From NCBI GenBank assembly GCA_026874595.1, contig CM049312.1, positions 47,991,429 to 48,055,428 on the forward strand: a stretch of DNA of 64,000 nucleotides. The letters run 5' to 3'. This DNA comes from Sipunculus nudus (Eukaryota > Annelida > Sipuncula > Golfingiida > Sipunculidae). The notes under the pieces were generated by a model. It was not told where the DNA came from and ran no database searches. It saw only the letters and a list, made by a program, of their open reading frames with translations. Positions 8,909-21,793 of the stretch are shown here, piece by piece. Position 1 is the stretch's first letter, and every line of letters begins with the position of its first letter. A program made the translations under genes and the position numbers.

Positions 8909-10708
8909 GTGTACAGTTATTTTCATATCACCACCCAAATCATCCCCCCCCCCTCCCCCACCCCCCCCTCCCACACCCCCCCCCCTCCATTGTCCGTCGT
9001 CCGTCCGGATGTCCGTCCGTAAGACTGGCACGTTTCGACACCGTTGGACCTACGAATCTGAAATTCGGCATACAGTTAGATATCCCCAAAATCTCCTACC
9101 ATGCCGAAAATTGGGTCAATAGGACTTCGTTCCTACGAGATATTAAGGAAAAACCTCAATTTTTTATTAGAAATCTATTTTCACTCTCCAGGACTGCCTA
9201 ATATCAAAACCACTCATCTGGTTTTCTTCATATTTACCATAAATATTCCTCTATATAGTTTCTATGTACATGCCAGATATTAAGTCAGTATTATATAATT
9301 TAAAAAAGTTATGGGCCCAAACATAATGGACTTTGTAAAAAAATCAGGAAGATATTTGGTCACTTAAGACCAAAAGTGTTAAAGGTAGGGACTTTTTTTC
9401 CAGTAATACAACTTTAATTAATCAAAATTTAATTGTATACCAGATCAAAATTTGTTAAATTTTTTTAAATATTGGCAAAAATATAAAATTGGTACCTTAA
9501 ATTTTGCCCAACTTTGGCCATGGCACTTTTTTCCTGTAAGTACTGTGGATTTAATTTTCACAGCATGTATACATAAGGATTCAATCTGTTAAAATCTGAA
9601 ATTTGAAAATAAAAGCTGCAAAATTAGGCTAGTTATTGAATTTTTTTGGAGACGCTTGTTGTATTCCCTCACATTGTCAAGCAGTCCACTTTGATGACTG
9701 TAGGTCATTCAGTGCACATCTCTATGCTCCCCAGGCTGTTGGCATAATTTTAGATGTCCCCAGGAAAAACTTTATTTAATCAACATTCAATTGTGTACCC
9801 AAAATTAGATCTGAATTTTGCAAATTTTTCAAGTTATTAGCATAAATAAAAAATCAATATCTTAAATTTTGTCCAACTTTGGCACTGTTGGTTTAATTTT
9901 CACAGCATATATACATAAGGATTTAATCTTTTTAAATCTGAAATTTCAAAGAAATTGATTGGAAGGAATAGCTTTTATTCATGTTTTCATACACCATGTC
10001 AAGTGTTGTTTACATCTAGCCCACCTAGTAAGTAGTACAGCCTTCACTTGCATTATGTAACCCACCGCAGGCAGCTTGCCTTGGGTCAGCTTGGCCACTA
10101 CCAGCAGGCTTCCCCTCTGCCCTGCACTCCCCCCCCCCCCCCAGATTGTGCATAAACTAGATGAATGTTATTATTTTCTGTATTTGATTCATTCTTATTC
10201 TAGGCTATGCTACATTTTAGATTTTGTATTGTACCTCCAGGGTAACAATGATTAAAGTGTACATTTAATTGTGTCCACAAAGTGGTGTATTGCTATGAAA
10301 GTGTGGATGTTCATGAGATAAGTAATTCCTTACTTCAGAGGAGTAAAAACTTCACCAGGTGTGAAATTGACTATTAATTCCAGTAATAAATTAAAACTAG
10401 GATAGTAATTAGCACAATGATATTGTTTGTCCCTCATTCAACCAACAGTGTGTATACTATTTGAAAAGATGTTTATCAAATTGTTTTATCAAATTTACTG
10501 AATCTTTTATTTTATTTTGGTGAATAAAATTAAGCATGTACTGAAAACTCCAATGTGCAAAACTTTTTAATAGTGATTCAAGGAATATTCTTGTAGATGC
10601 CATGTTGTGGCATTATTTTCTTTTAAATTCAGTTTAAACATTTATGATTTAAAAATAATAAAATATATGTGTATGCATAATATGACCCAATATGAGCTAC
10701 ACTCTGAT

Positions 10709-10830
10709 GATTGCAACTTTTGCAACAATTCTAATATTTTAACTTATAGTTTCAGTTTTTTACTCTGTATATATTATGATTGCAACTTTTGCAACAATTC
10801 TAATATTTTAACTTATATTTTCAGTTTTTT
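10709..10830 (+). repeat. 69-bp tandem duplication
   Basis: The block GATTGCAACTTTTGCAACAA with its following AT-rich text starts at 10709 and again at 10778, nearly identical. Confidence 0.9.
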
Positions 10831-12748
10831 TTATTAAAAATTTATAAACCTGTAAATAAAAAAATGATTCAGATAAAAACTTCTTAATGGAAAAAGTGGA
10901 TGTGCTTTAAAAAATAGGATTATATATAAACTTAAATGCATTATTCCCTTGAAAGTGAAATAAAGGTATTAGTCCATTCTGTCCACTTGCCTGTCCATCT
11001 GTAAATTTTCATATGCATCACAGTATCTCAAAACTTTTACTGTTTTTTTTCATGACAGTCTTGTCAGAGTATTAGTTTGCAATCATATATTTAGAACTTT
11101 ACTGTAGCCAAGTAGGAGGGCCCCTTTTCTCTAAGCTTTTCTAGGCTCATATAAATGAAAAACATTACAATAGAATATTTCTACATCCACCTTCGTGCTG
11201 CCCTCACTTTTCCCTTCTCCGAACCCCATCCAAAAGTCAGCCTCAGTAAGCAAGAACAAGATGAATCAGATATATTCATACTTTAATATTTTGTATAACT
11301 ATTCGTCCATAGGTACCTATGTACATGCCAGAAATTATGTCAATATTGTGTAATATGTAGACATAGTGAGCATCACAATAATGTACCTTGTCAAGACTTA
11401 AGAGATATTGTGTCATACAGTCACAAATTCATAAATCACTTCATCAGCATAGTTAATCATAACATCATATCTGTCAAATTGAAAGCTTGCAGACTACCAT
11501 ACACTTTAGATTCTTCAACAAATAGCCTTATCATCATTCTACTACTGCTTATTACTGCTGTCATTGCATTCATATTTGCTCAAATATATCACAATTTTCA
11601 ACCCCTCCTAAATAAATAAAAAATAAACCACTATATTTTACTTTATTAATCCATCAGTCAGGTAATTTCATTTATCATTTACTCACACATTACATTACAT
11701 TCCTTTATAATAGCCCAACATGTCCATGATATTCATAAGCTTTATCGACTCAATATAGTATCACAGTGGAGAAACATTTATAGTCCAATCACAATCAGCT
11801 GAGCACCGTGACCCATGGGTCCCTTGTTTTTCATATATTCCTGATTTCTTTTTTAGCAAACCTGTGAGCTTATGCGTTGGTGTGGCGTCGTCCGTCGTCT
11901 GTCGTCTGTACGTTAACCCATACTATCTTGAAAACGGCAAGAGTTAGCATAAAAAAATTTTCTGCAAAAAATTAGTCATTTAAAAAACTCTATCGGATTT
12001 TGCTTATTTTTGGCTATCTTCATTTTCTTAGATTTTATAGAGAAAAAGCTAAAGAGCTTTAACAATCTTCTTCTCCGAAACTGTTCAGCCAAATTGTCCA
12101 ATATTTCACAGAAATGATCCCTGGAACAATCTCTATTAAGTTTGTTAGAATGGTTTAAGTTCGGTGATTTTTTGGCCGAGTTACAGCTAGTTGTAACTTA
12201 GTCATCTGTCCAAAAAAGCATACTAAAATTACAATCTTAGAAACGGCTGGAGCTGTCATCACCAAATTTTATGCCAATGTTGGTCACACGAGTCATGTCT
12301 GAAATTGAGATATTGGTGGTGCCACCTTTATCGGCCTTTTTTGAACGGGGGTCATCAGTGGCCGTATCATACTGACAGCTACAAAAAACTTCTTCTCTGA
12401 AACCATTTGGCCAAATTGTTTAATATCGCACAAAAATGATCCTAGGGTAGTGCATTCTGAAGTTTGTTCAAATGGTCTCAGTTCAGTGACTTTTGACTGA
12501 GTTATGGGAAGCTGAATTTAGTCATATGCCATAACAGCCCATTTTAGCTCAGTGGCTACAAAGATCTTCTTCCCAAATACCACTGGGCCAAATTCTTAAA
12601 TTTCACACATTAATTATCCTTAGATGTTGATAATTCAAGTTTGTTCAAATGGTTTCGGTTCAGTGATTTTTGGTTGAGTTATTGGAAGCTGAACTTAGCC
12701 ATTTTGCTTTATTTTCCCATATGAGTTATAAACCTGCAAAACGTTTTT

Positions 12749-14600
12749 AGCTCAGCTGACTATTAGTCATCTGAGCTATAGTCGTGGTCCATTGTCCGTC
12801 CGTCTGTCCATCCGTCCGTCCGTCCGTAGATGTGGCACGTTTTGAAACCGTAAGACCTAGGAATCCAAAATTCAGCATAATGTTAGATGTCCCCAAGATC
12901 TCCTACCAAGCCGAAAATTGGGTCAATAGGACTTCGTTCCTACGAGATATTAAGGAAAAACCTCAATTTTTTATTAGAAATCTATTTTCACTCTCCAGGA
13001 CTGCCTAATATCAAAACCACTCATCTGGTTTTCTTCATATTTACCATAAATATTCCTCTATATAGTTTCTATGTACATGCCAGATATTAAGTCAGTATTA
13101 TATAATTTAAAAAAGTTATGGGCCCAAACATAATGGATATTGTAAAAAATCAGGAAAAATAATAACTCACTTAACATGAAAAATTTTGAAACTAGAGTCT
13201 ATTTTCTCAAGTATATAACTATGTTTAATTAAGATTCAATTGTTTACCCAAAATTAGATCTGAATTTTGTAAATTTTTTAAGTTATTAGCATAAAAAAAA
13301 AATCAGTACCTTAAATTTTGCCCTACTTTGACCATGGCACATTTTTTTCCTGTAAGCACCATTGATTTTATTTTCACAGCATGTAAACATAAATATTTAG
13401 TTTGTCTAAATCTGAAATTTGAAAATAAAAGCTTGAAAATTAAGCTAGTTATTCATTTTTTTTCTGTAGTCACTTGCTTTGATTACAGATGCAGGGTCCC
13501 ACTCCAGGTCACTGGAAGTCAGCTATGCCAGGGTTTCTGATTTGTTACAGTCACTGGGGGAGATCCCCTGCTGTGACAGGTGTACAGTTATTCCCATATC
13601 ACCACCCCAATCACCCCCCCCCCCCCAACCCAACCCACCAAGTGTTATGCAGTAATTGTTATTGTTTTCACTGTAATGCTGTTTCCACTCCGATATGCAA
13701 AAACTTTCCTTGAAAAAATAATTCAAGGTGTAATCCAGAAGATGCAATGTTGTGTAATGTAGCATTTTTAAAGAAATCAATTTTCTTTTAAATGATTTTA
13801 ACAAATATAAATGAACCAATCAGTATGCTTAAATTATTATAAAATATGAAGCACATTATGGATAAATAAAGACACAATTAAAAATTGTGAAATCTAAATC
13901 AAGTATTATTTTTAGATATTTATTGTTTTGCAGATTTAAAAGATATATTTTTGTGGTAAAAAATAAATAAACATTTGTATGCATGATGTGGTGTTATCTG
14001 ATAAGATTGAGATTTATGATGATGCAATTGAGAATTATGAATCAATTTTTATATTCAGATATATATTGTAAATTGGAAATGTATATAAACTTAAATTAGA
14101 AAATAATTGATGTGATAAAAAAACCAGGATTTAATATAAACATTTGTTCATTGTTTTCCTGCCTCAGCAGAATTTGAGATCAGGCTTTGTTTGCCCTGTT
14201 TTATGTTGTTAATTAGCTATATTTCAACTGTATACATTTCATAAAAAAAAATATATATTTAATAATATATATTATACAAAAAATAGATTCAATTGAACAA
14301 ATGTGTAAACTACTGAAATGTCAACAGTTAATCGAAAAACCAACTAATGATCATGGTAATAGTACAGATCATTTGTTCACAAACTGCTCACAAGCTTTAG
14401 TTTCAACATTAGGAAACACATGGTCAGGTCACAAAATATTTTTTGCAACAATTTCTTGCTCATCAATACAAACCAATCATATAAACCAACCATGGCCTTT
14501 ATTACCTCTTCCTCTTACACTTTATCTCCATTAGATATTATTTTAGATTTTTACCTTCAAGGTTAACATCAGCTGAGCACAGTGACCCATAGGTCCCTTG
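12749..14600 (+). mobile_element. Family C element nested in A, 1.85 kb
   Basis: The 5' end is AGCTCAGCTGACTATTAGTC followed by ATCTGAGCTA, an inverted pair. The 3' end is ATCAGCTGAGCACAGTGACC then CATAGGTCCCTTG. The uninterrupted text AAACCTGCAAAACGTTTTTT then GACTGAAGCCACTGAGGCC at 31030-31070 is the empty site. The interior contains an exon-like segment at 13489-13579 and a C-run at 13613. No transposition gene was found. Confidence 0.85.
13489..13579 (+). other. Exon-like 91-bp segment inside a C element (copy 2)
   Basis: Second copy of the segment at 8818-8908, with the same flanking TTGATTACAG and GACAG|GTGTAC. Both open frames stay open despite about four substitutions. The upstream pyrimidine-rich tract is also preserved. 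Carried coding DNA is one explanation; no protein match could be made. Confidence 0.35.
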
Positions 14601-15905
14601 TTTGATTGACACCACTGAGGCCAATTTGTTTAATATTTTACAAGAATAATCCCTTGAATAATTCTTATAATAATTGTCTTTTATGGTTCCAAAGAATGAT
14701 TTTGGATGAATAATAAAGATTGAATTGAGTCATTTTACCATATATGTTAGCTGTGTGAAGCAGATACATCTAGCCTAGAACCAGTTTATCAGCATCCGTT
14801 ACATCATGCTCCAGATATTTAGATTTCAGGTTATCTTTGGTTAATATTGACAAGAATTTTTTTTAAAAACTTTTAAAAAATGTAGATTTATGATTTTAGA
14901 TATTCCTCATGCCAGGCAATGTTTACAATCACAGGTATACGTTAACCCATACTATTTCGAAAATGAGTGGAGCTAGCATCATGAAATTTAATGCAAAAAA
15001 TTAGCCATCTGAAAGAAATTGGCATTTTCTTAGATTTTTTTGAGAAAAAGCTAAAAAACCTTTAAAAATCTTCTCCTCTGAAACAGTCAAGCCAATTTGT
15101 TCAATATTTCACAGAAATATTCTTTTATGCCATCTCTCTCACGTTTGTTCAAACGGTTCACGTTAGATGAATTTTGGCCGAATTACAGGAAGTTGAACCT
15201 AGTCATCTGTCTAAAAAGCATACTAAAATGACAATATCAGAAACGGCCAGAGTTATCATCACCAAATTTTATGCCAGTGCAAATGTTGATCACTCATATT
15301 TGAAGTTGCAGATTTTGATGTGCCACCTACATTGACCTGTTTTTTATGGGGAAAAACCTCATAATTTTAGCCTCTTTCAGCTTAAAATGTTTATGATAAA
15401 ACTGTCAAGTTGAATCGTTCAATTTTTCAAAAGAATTATCATAGGACATGGTTCTTTCAATCATACCAGAAAAACTTAATTGGTCTTATGGCCGTTATTA
15501 TGTCCAACTCAAACTGAGGACTGCAAAACTGTTCTTCTACAAAATTATTGTTTCAATTATAACTTCTGTTACATGGCACAAAAATTATTCTTAGGTGGCC
15601 TTTGTTCAAGTTTACTTGAATGATTTCTGGTAGAATTATTGGACCTTTAACAATGAAAGAACTGAATCTTTTATTAATCTAGATATTTTGAATAAAAAAA
15701 AGTTTATGAATATTTTAGCTTGAAAAAAAAGCATTTTAGCCAAAGTCTTTCAGTATGTGTAAACAGATTTGCCAACAGGCCAAGATCGTGTCTGTATATT
15801 TAAATAGGTTAAGAAACTGCCAACTGCTTCAGATTTGGCAATAGATCAAGAGTTCATTCAGTGCAGCCAGATATAGGTCAAGAGTTCAGTCAGTGCAGCC
15901 AAGCA

Positions 15906-16012
15906 CAAGGCATGTGATCCCCTCATGGGTGACATGTGAACACCTCATGGGCAGCATGTGATCACCTCATGGGCAGCATGTGATCATCTCATGGGTGTCA
16001 TGCCCCTCAGGG
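15906..16012 (+). repeat. 21-bp tandem repeat in family A
   Basis: Units of the type CATGTGATCACCTCATGGGC recur about every 21 bp, ending near GGGTGTCATGCCCCTCAGGG. The same array is present in the A copies at about 20885, 35652 and 61166 with different unit numbers. Confidence 0.85.
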
Positions 16013-16622
16013 CTGCATGTGGAGCCAATCTATTTATAGCTTTGGCAGACTGCCAACTGTATCAGATTAGGCAACAGGTCAAGAGTTCACTCAGTGCAGC
16101 CAGGTACAGGTCAAAAGTTCACCCAGTCTAGCCAGGTGCAGGTCATGAGTTCACTCAGTATAGTAGCCTGAGCTAGCAAATTTCTCACAGTTCACTCGGG
16201 GCAACTGCCTTTCTCACCTAAGCCTGGTCAGCCCCTTGCATCAGACTTAAGGTAAGTTTGATGTATTGGCCTAATATTCTGACCTGTCTATTTGTCTTTG
16301 ATGGGTTTCTTGTTCACAAGACAGGTGTCACCACCTACAATGACATTTGCACAGTGTGTGACTTTTGTGCCTGCTTATTTCTATTGAAGAATTTGATATA
16401 TCATCCTGAAATTGGGCATATTTATACCTATCGTATTTTAATTATCGTATACTTGTCGTATACAAGACTGGTGGTGCCACCTACAATAATTTTTTGCACA
16501 GTGTGTGTCCCTGCTTATTTCTCAGGAGGTGTTTGATATATCAGTCTGAACTTGGGCATATGTATATATCTGTGATAGCTTTGTTGTATACAAGACTGGT
16601 GGTGCCAGCTACAATCATTTTT

Positions 16623-17874
16623 AGCTCAGCTGACTGTAAGTCAACTGAGGTATAGGAATGGCGCTTTGTCCGTCGTCCGTCTGGATGTTCGTCCCTCCAT
16701 TAGCAGGGCACAAATCGTAACAGCTGGTCCTAGAAACTTCTAAGTGAACATCCAGGGAGGTCAATTAAAAATTTCCTTGGAAACCTGAAATTAGGTCACT
16801 GCAACCTTTTTCCTTCGAGCTATGGGGTTTGAAAGTACCCCCCAGAATAGTAAAAAATTTGATACAAAACCTCCAATATCTTGATAATTAATGCATGGTT
16901 TGTCATGAATCTTGCCTTGAATTTTGACCTTGACTAGTTTTGTCAGTTCCTGAAACGTGGTGGCACCACCTATATTTTTTCCTAGTTTAACAAATATTTT
17001 TCTATTTATTTACTATAAAATGACAATAATCATGTCAGTTTCTCAACTGTCATTACATCTGGTGTCCTAAAACAGGTGTGTTTATTGATCACAAGTGGAT
17101 GCCCTATACTAATCACCCTGTCTGTCAGTCTGTCTGTTTGTATGTCTGTCTGTCTGTCAATCCGTCCATCCACACAAATTAGTTTCCAGATGATAACTCC
17201 AGTTAAGTTTGATATAAATGGCCAACCACTTAAGAAAGAACCATGTTGGTTTTGCGGTCCGACGGTGAAAGGTCAAGGTCACAGGACCCATTTCTTAAAA
17301 AGGAATGTGTATGCATTTGAAGCCAAACTTTTCATCGCAAACCTATCACCTTCAAGATATTGCTGACCTACCACTACGGGAAGATTCTGTTTGATTTTGG
17401 GTCATAGGTCAAAGGTCAAGGTCACAGGGCCCATCCATTGACAAATTAGTTTATGGATGATAATTCTGCTTTAGAATGACAGACTGGCTTCAAACTTGAT
17501 TTGATAATGACCAACCACATATGTAAATTCATTTTGATTTTCAGGGTCCAGCGATCTAAGTTGAAGGTCACAGAAGCCACATCTTTAAAAAGATTGTGGA
17601 TGCACTGTAAATCAAACTTTTCATCCTGAACTTTCCAATGGCTTACTTGCCCAAAGTGAGAAAACCTGTAGAGGTTATCTGGTCAGAAGTCAAGGTCACT
17701 TTTTAAAAGATTGTTACAATAATCCTTATGCTGCAAGTTCAAGGATATTAAGTTCTTAGATTTTTTGGGTACAAGGTCATTGGTTAAGGTCACAGGATTG
17801 TCATTTTGAAAAATTTCTTTCGAAATATCCTTATAGACAAATTCAACTGAGCGTTAAGACCCATGTGTCCCTAG
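16623..17874 (+). mobile_element. Family C element (variant ending CCCTAG) nested in A
   Basis: It starts AGCTCAGCTGACTGTAAGTC and ends ACTGAGCGTTAAGACCCATG then TGTCCCTAG. The uninterrupted A text GCTACAATCATTTTGTGTTG at 36465-36485 is the empty site. The interior has blocks ending AAGGTCAAGGTCACAGG, including a triple AGGTCA at 17406-17424. An almost identical element sits at the same A position at 61791-63054. Confidence 0.85.
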
Positions 17875-18050
17875 TTGTGTTGTGTGCACCCATGCCAAAA
17901 TTTCAGCAGTGATGTTTGTGTAATTGTTTCTTATTCAAAATGTTTAGTACCTGCATTGTTCATATACATGAGAAGTCATGGTCCAGCATTGAAGCATTAT
18001 ACCTGGTGTATTTTCCAATGCACAGGTTCGCATTAGGCCTGTAGGCCTTG

Positions 18051-19101
18051 TTTTATAAAAAAAAAGTCAGCTGAAAAGCATTTTGTATTTGGAAAATAAA
18101 TTTCAAAGTTATTTCAAGTAGGAACCACTTTTGTGTACAGATGGCAGCACTTGGTTTACCATTGGCAGATTGCGAGAGCCTTGATGTTGGCCATTAGCCA
18201 AGATGATGTCAGCGCTATAAATAGTTTTGGCACAGTGCCAGGATTGGAAGAAGTGCAGCCAGGTATAGGTCAAGAGTTCACTCAGTGCAGTAGCTGCATT
18301 CTATATATAGCTTTGGCAGACTGCTCACTGCATCAGATTTGGCACCAAAGTTCAGCCTAGATCAGTTTATAGCTTTGGCAGACTGCCAACTGTGTGAGAT
18401 TATGCAACAGGTCAAGAGTTCACTCAGTGCAGCCAGGTACAGGTCAAAAGTTAACTCAGTCTAACCAGGTGCAGGTTAAAAGTTCCTCAGTGCAGTAGCC
18501 TGAGCCATCAATTTGTCACAGTTCACTCAGAGCAACTGCCTTTCTCACCTAAGCCTGGTCAGCCCATTGCATCAGACTCAAGGTAAGTTTGATGTATTGG
18601 CCTGATATTTTGACCTGTCTGTGTGTCTTTGATGACTTTCTCGTTCACAGGAAAGGTGTTGCCACCTACAATGACTTTTGCACAGACACCTGCTTATTTC
18701 TACAGAGGAATGTCATATATCAGCCTGAAATGGGGCATCTTTATACATATCTAATTGCTTTGTCGTATACAAGACTGGTGGTGCCACCTACAATAATTTT
18801 TGCACAGTGTGTGTCCCTGCTTATTTCTCAGGAGGGGTTTGATATATCAGTCTGAAATGTGGCATATGTTTATATCTTTGATAGCTTTGTTATATACAAG
18901 ACTAGTGGTGCAAGCTACAATCATTTTATGTTGTGTGCACCAATGCCAGAATTTCAGCTGTGATATTTGTGTAATTGTTTCTTATCCAAAATGTTTAGTA
19001 CTTGCATTGTTCATATACATTAAAAGTAATGGTCGAGCATTGAAGCATTATACCTGGTGTATATCCCAATGCCAATTTGCATTAGGCCTGTAGGCCTTGT
19101 T
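18051..19101 (+). mobile_element. 3' half of an older family A element
   Basis: The text continues the A interior interrupted by the A insertion at 11855. It includes the blocks of GGTCAAGAGTTCACTCAGTG type and the TTGCACAGTGTGTGTCCCTG module. It ends with the A terminus, GCATTAGGCCTGTAGGCCTT, at about 19081-19101. No gene is recognised. Confidence 0.75.
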
Positions 19102-19371
19102 TCTCTATTATACAGACCTTCAAAGATGTGGTCATCTGTTAACAGGGCACAAATTGTAACCATTGGACTTAGAATCATCTAACTTGACATCCAGGGAGGT
19201 CCATGAAAAATCTGCTTGGAAACCTGAAAACAGGTCTCTGTAACCCATATCCTCTGAGCTATGCTTCTGTTGAATGGGGATACCACCTTCAAAATTTGGC
19301 ATTGATAAAATTCCTTTTGTGAATGTTTTCCTCGTGAGCTGAGCATCATGACCCCTGGGTCACTTGTTTTT
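19102..19371 (+). mobile_element. C element 3' end
   Basis: It has C interior text (CATCTGTTAACAGGGCACAA) and the terminus GAGCTGAGCATCATGACCCC then TGGGTCACTTG. It closes the nested block that begins near 8691. Confidence 0.75.
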
Positions 19372-20137
<766 letters not shown>

Positions 20138-21793
20138 TGAATCATGTATAAAATTGGGCATGTCTCAGCAGATTTTCTACCACCCCAGTTTAGTAAATAA
20201 ACCATTTCCCTTGCCAGGGTCATTAAAAATTCATCCAGAGAGAGCTGATTGACATCAGCCATGTAAATATGTCTAGGGTATCTTGTGGCCAAAAGTTCTC
20301 CAGAATTTTTAGCGAACCTGTGAGCTTATGCGATGTTGTGGCGTCGTCTGTCTTCTGCCGTCCATCGTCTGTCTGTAAACCCATATTATCATGAAAACGG
20401 CAAGAGCTACCATCCCCAGATTTTATGCAATAATCTGTCACATATCAAATATTGTGGGTTTCAGCTTATTTTTTGCTATCTCCATTTACTTAGATTTTAT
20501 AGGGAAAAAGCTGAAAAACCTTTAAAAAGTCTTCTTCTTGTAACAGTCCAGCCAAATTGTTCAATATTTTACAAAAATGATCCCAGAGGCAAGCCCTCTC
20601 AAGTTTGTTCAAATGGTTTGCATTTGATGAATTTTAGTGGTGTTAAATGAATTTGAACAGTCATTTGGCCTATTAAGCATACTGACAGAGTAATCTCAGA
20701 AATGACATTTTAGCCAAAGTCTTTCAGTATGTGTAAACAGATTTACCAACAGCCCAAGATTATGTCTGTACCTTTAAATAGGTTGAGAAACTGCCAACTG
20801 TTTCAGATTTGGCAACAGATCAAGAGTTCATTCAGTGCTGCCAGATATAGGTCAAGAGTTCAATCAGTGCAGCCAAGCACAAGGCATGTGATCACCTCAT
20901 GGGTGACATGTGTACACCTCATGAGCACCATTAGATCACCTCATGGGTGTCATGTCCCTCAGGGCTGCATGTGGAGCCAATCTGTGAGCTACAGATGCAA
21001 TGGTGTGGCTACTATTTCAGATTTGGCAACAGGCCAAAGGTCAGTCTGGATCTATATATAGCTTTGGCAGACTGCCAACTGTATGTGATTAGGCAACAGG
21101 TCAATAGTTCAATCAGTGCAGCCAGGTATAGGTCAGGAGTTCACTCAGTGCAGTAGCTGTATTCTATTTATAGCGTTTGCAGACTGCCCACTGCATCAGA
21201 TTTGGCACGAAAGTTCAGCCTGGATCTATTTATAGCTTTGGCAGACTGCCAACTGTGTGAGATTATGCAACAGGTCAAGAGTTCACTCAGTGCAGCCAGG
21301 TACAGGTCAAAAGTTCACTCAGTCTAGCCAGGTGCAGGTCATGAGTTCAATCAGTGTAGTAGACTGAGCCTGCAAATTTGTCAGAGTTCACTCGGGGCAA
21401 CTGCCTTTCTCACCTAAGACTGGTCAGCCCCATGCATCAGACTCCAGGTAAGTTTGATGTATGGGCCTGATATTTTGTCTACTTGTCTTTGATGGCTTTC
21501 TTGTTTACAAGACAGGTGTCGCCACCTACAATGACTTTTGCACAGTGTATGCTCCTGCTTATTTCTACAGTGGAATGTCATATATCAGCCTGAAATTGGG
21601 CATGTTTATATATATCGAAAAGCTTTGTCATATACAAGACTGATGGTGCCACCTACAATAATTTTTGCACAGTGTGTGTCCCTGATTATTTCTAAGGAGG
21701 GGTTTGATATATCAGTCTGAAATTAGGCAGAAGTATATATCTCTGATAGCTTTGTTGAATACAAGACTGGTGGTGCCAGTTACTACCATTTTT

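Larger units (their letters stand above)
8691..11825 (+). mobile_element. C-type elements, rearranged, ending in a C 3' terminus
   Basis: 8691-8942 matches 13355-13612. After a C-rich run (8945-8995) the text restarts as the start of a C interior (CCGTCCGTAAGACTGGCACG, like 12820), so two C copies are joined without a visible 5' end. The right end is CAGCTGAGCACCGTGACCCA, then TGGGTCCCTTG, at 11795-11825. The interior carries an exon-like segment, a C14-15 run near 10128-10142 and a 69-bp tandem duplication. No open frame is convincing. Confidence 0.65.
11855..18050 (+). mobile_element. Family A element, full length, carrying two C insertions
   Basis: It begins AGCAAACCTGTGAGCTTATG after a T-run and ends GCACAGGTTCGCATTAGGCC, then TGTAGGCCTTG. 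The end sequences GCGAACCTGTG and CACAGGTTCGC are inverted repeats, and AGGCCTGTAGGCCT is the terminal hairpin. Two C elements lie inside (12749-14600 and 16623-17874). The element sits inside an older A copy: 38170-38210 reads straight through CCTGATTTCTTTTTT into ATAAAAAGTCAGCTGAAAAG, the text that flanks this insertion. There is no recognisable protein. Its closest relative is 58542-63230. Confidence 0.82.

Noticed and set aside
8808-9201. Two overlapping open frames of 104 and 127 codons with a proline/histidine-rich middle
   Set aside because: The proline tract comes from the C-rich run at 8945-8995 and the rest is C-element text; the only part that may be coding is the 91-bp exon-like segment at the start.
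15906-16012. CRISPR-like array (short direct repeats at regular spacing)
   Set aside because: The 21-bp units are contiguous without unique spacers, occur in every A copy, and the genome is eukaryotic.
16240-16260. Splice-donor-like CAGACTTAAGGTAAGTTTG and its copies at 18582, 21447, 36255 and 61422
   Set aside because: It is a conserved part of family A with no exon-like text before it; it could act as a cryptic donor but does not mark a gene.
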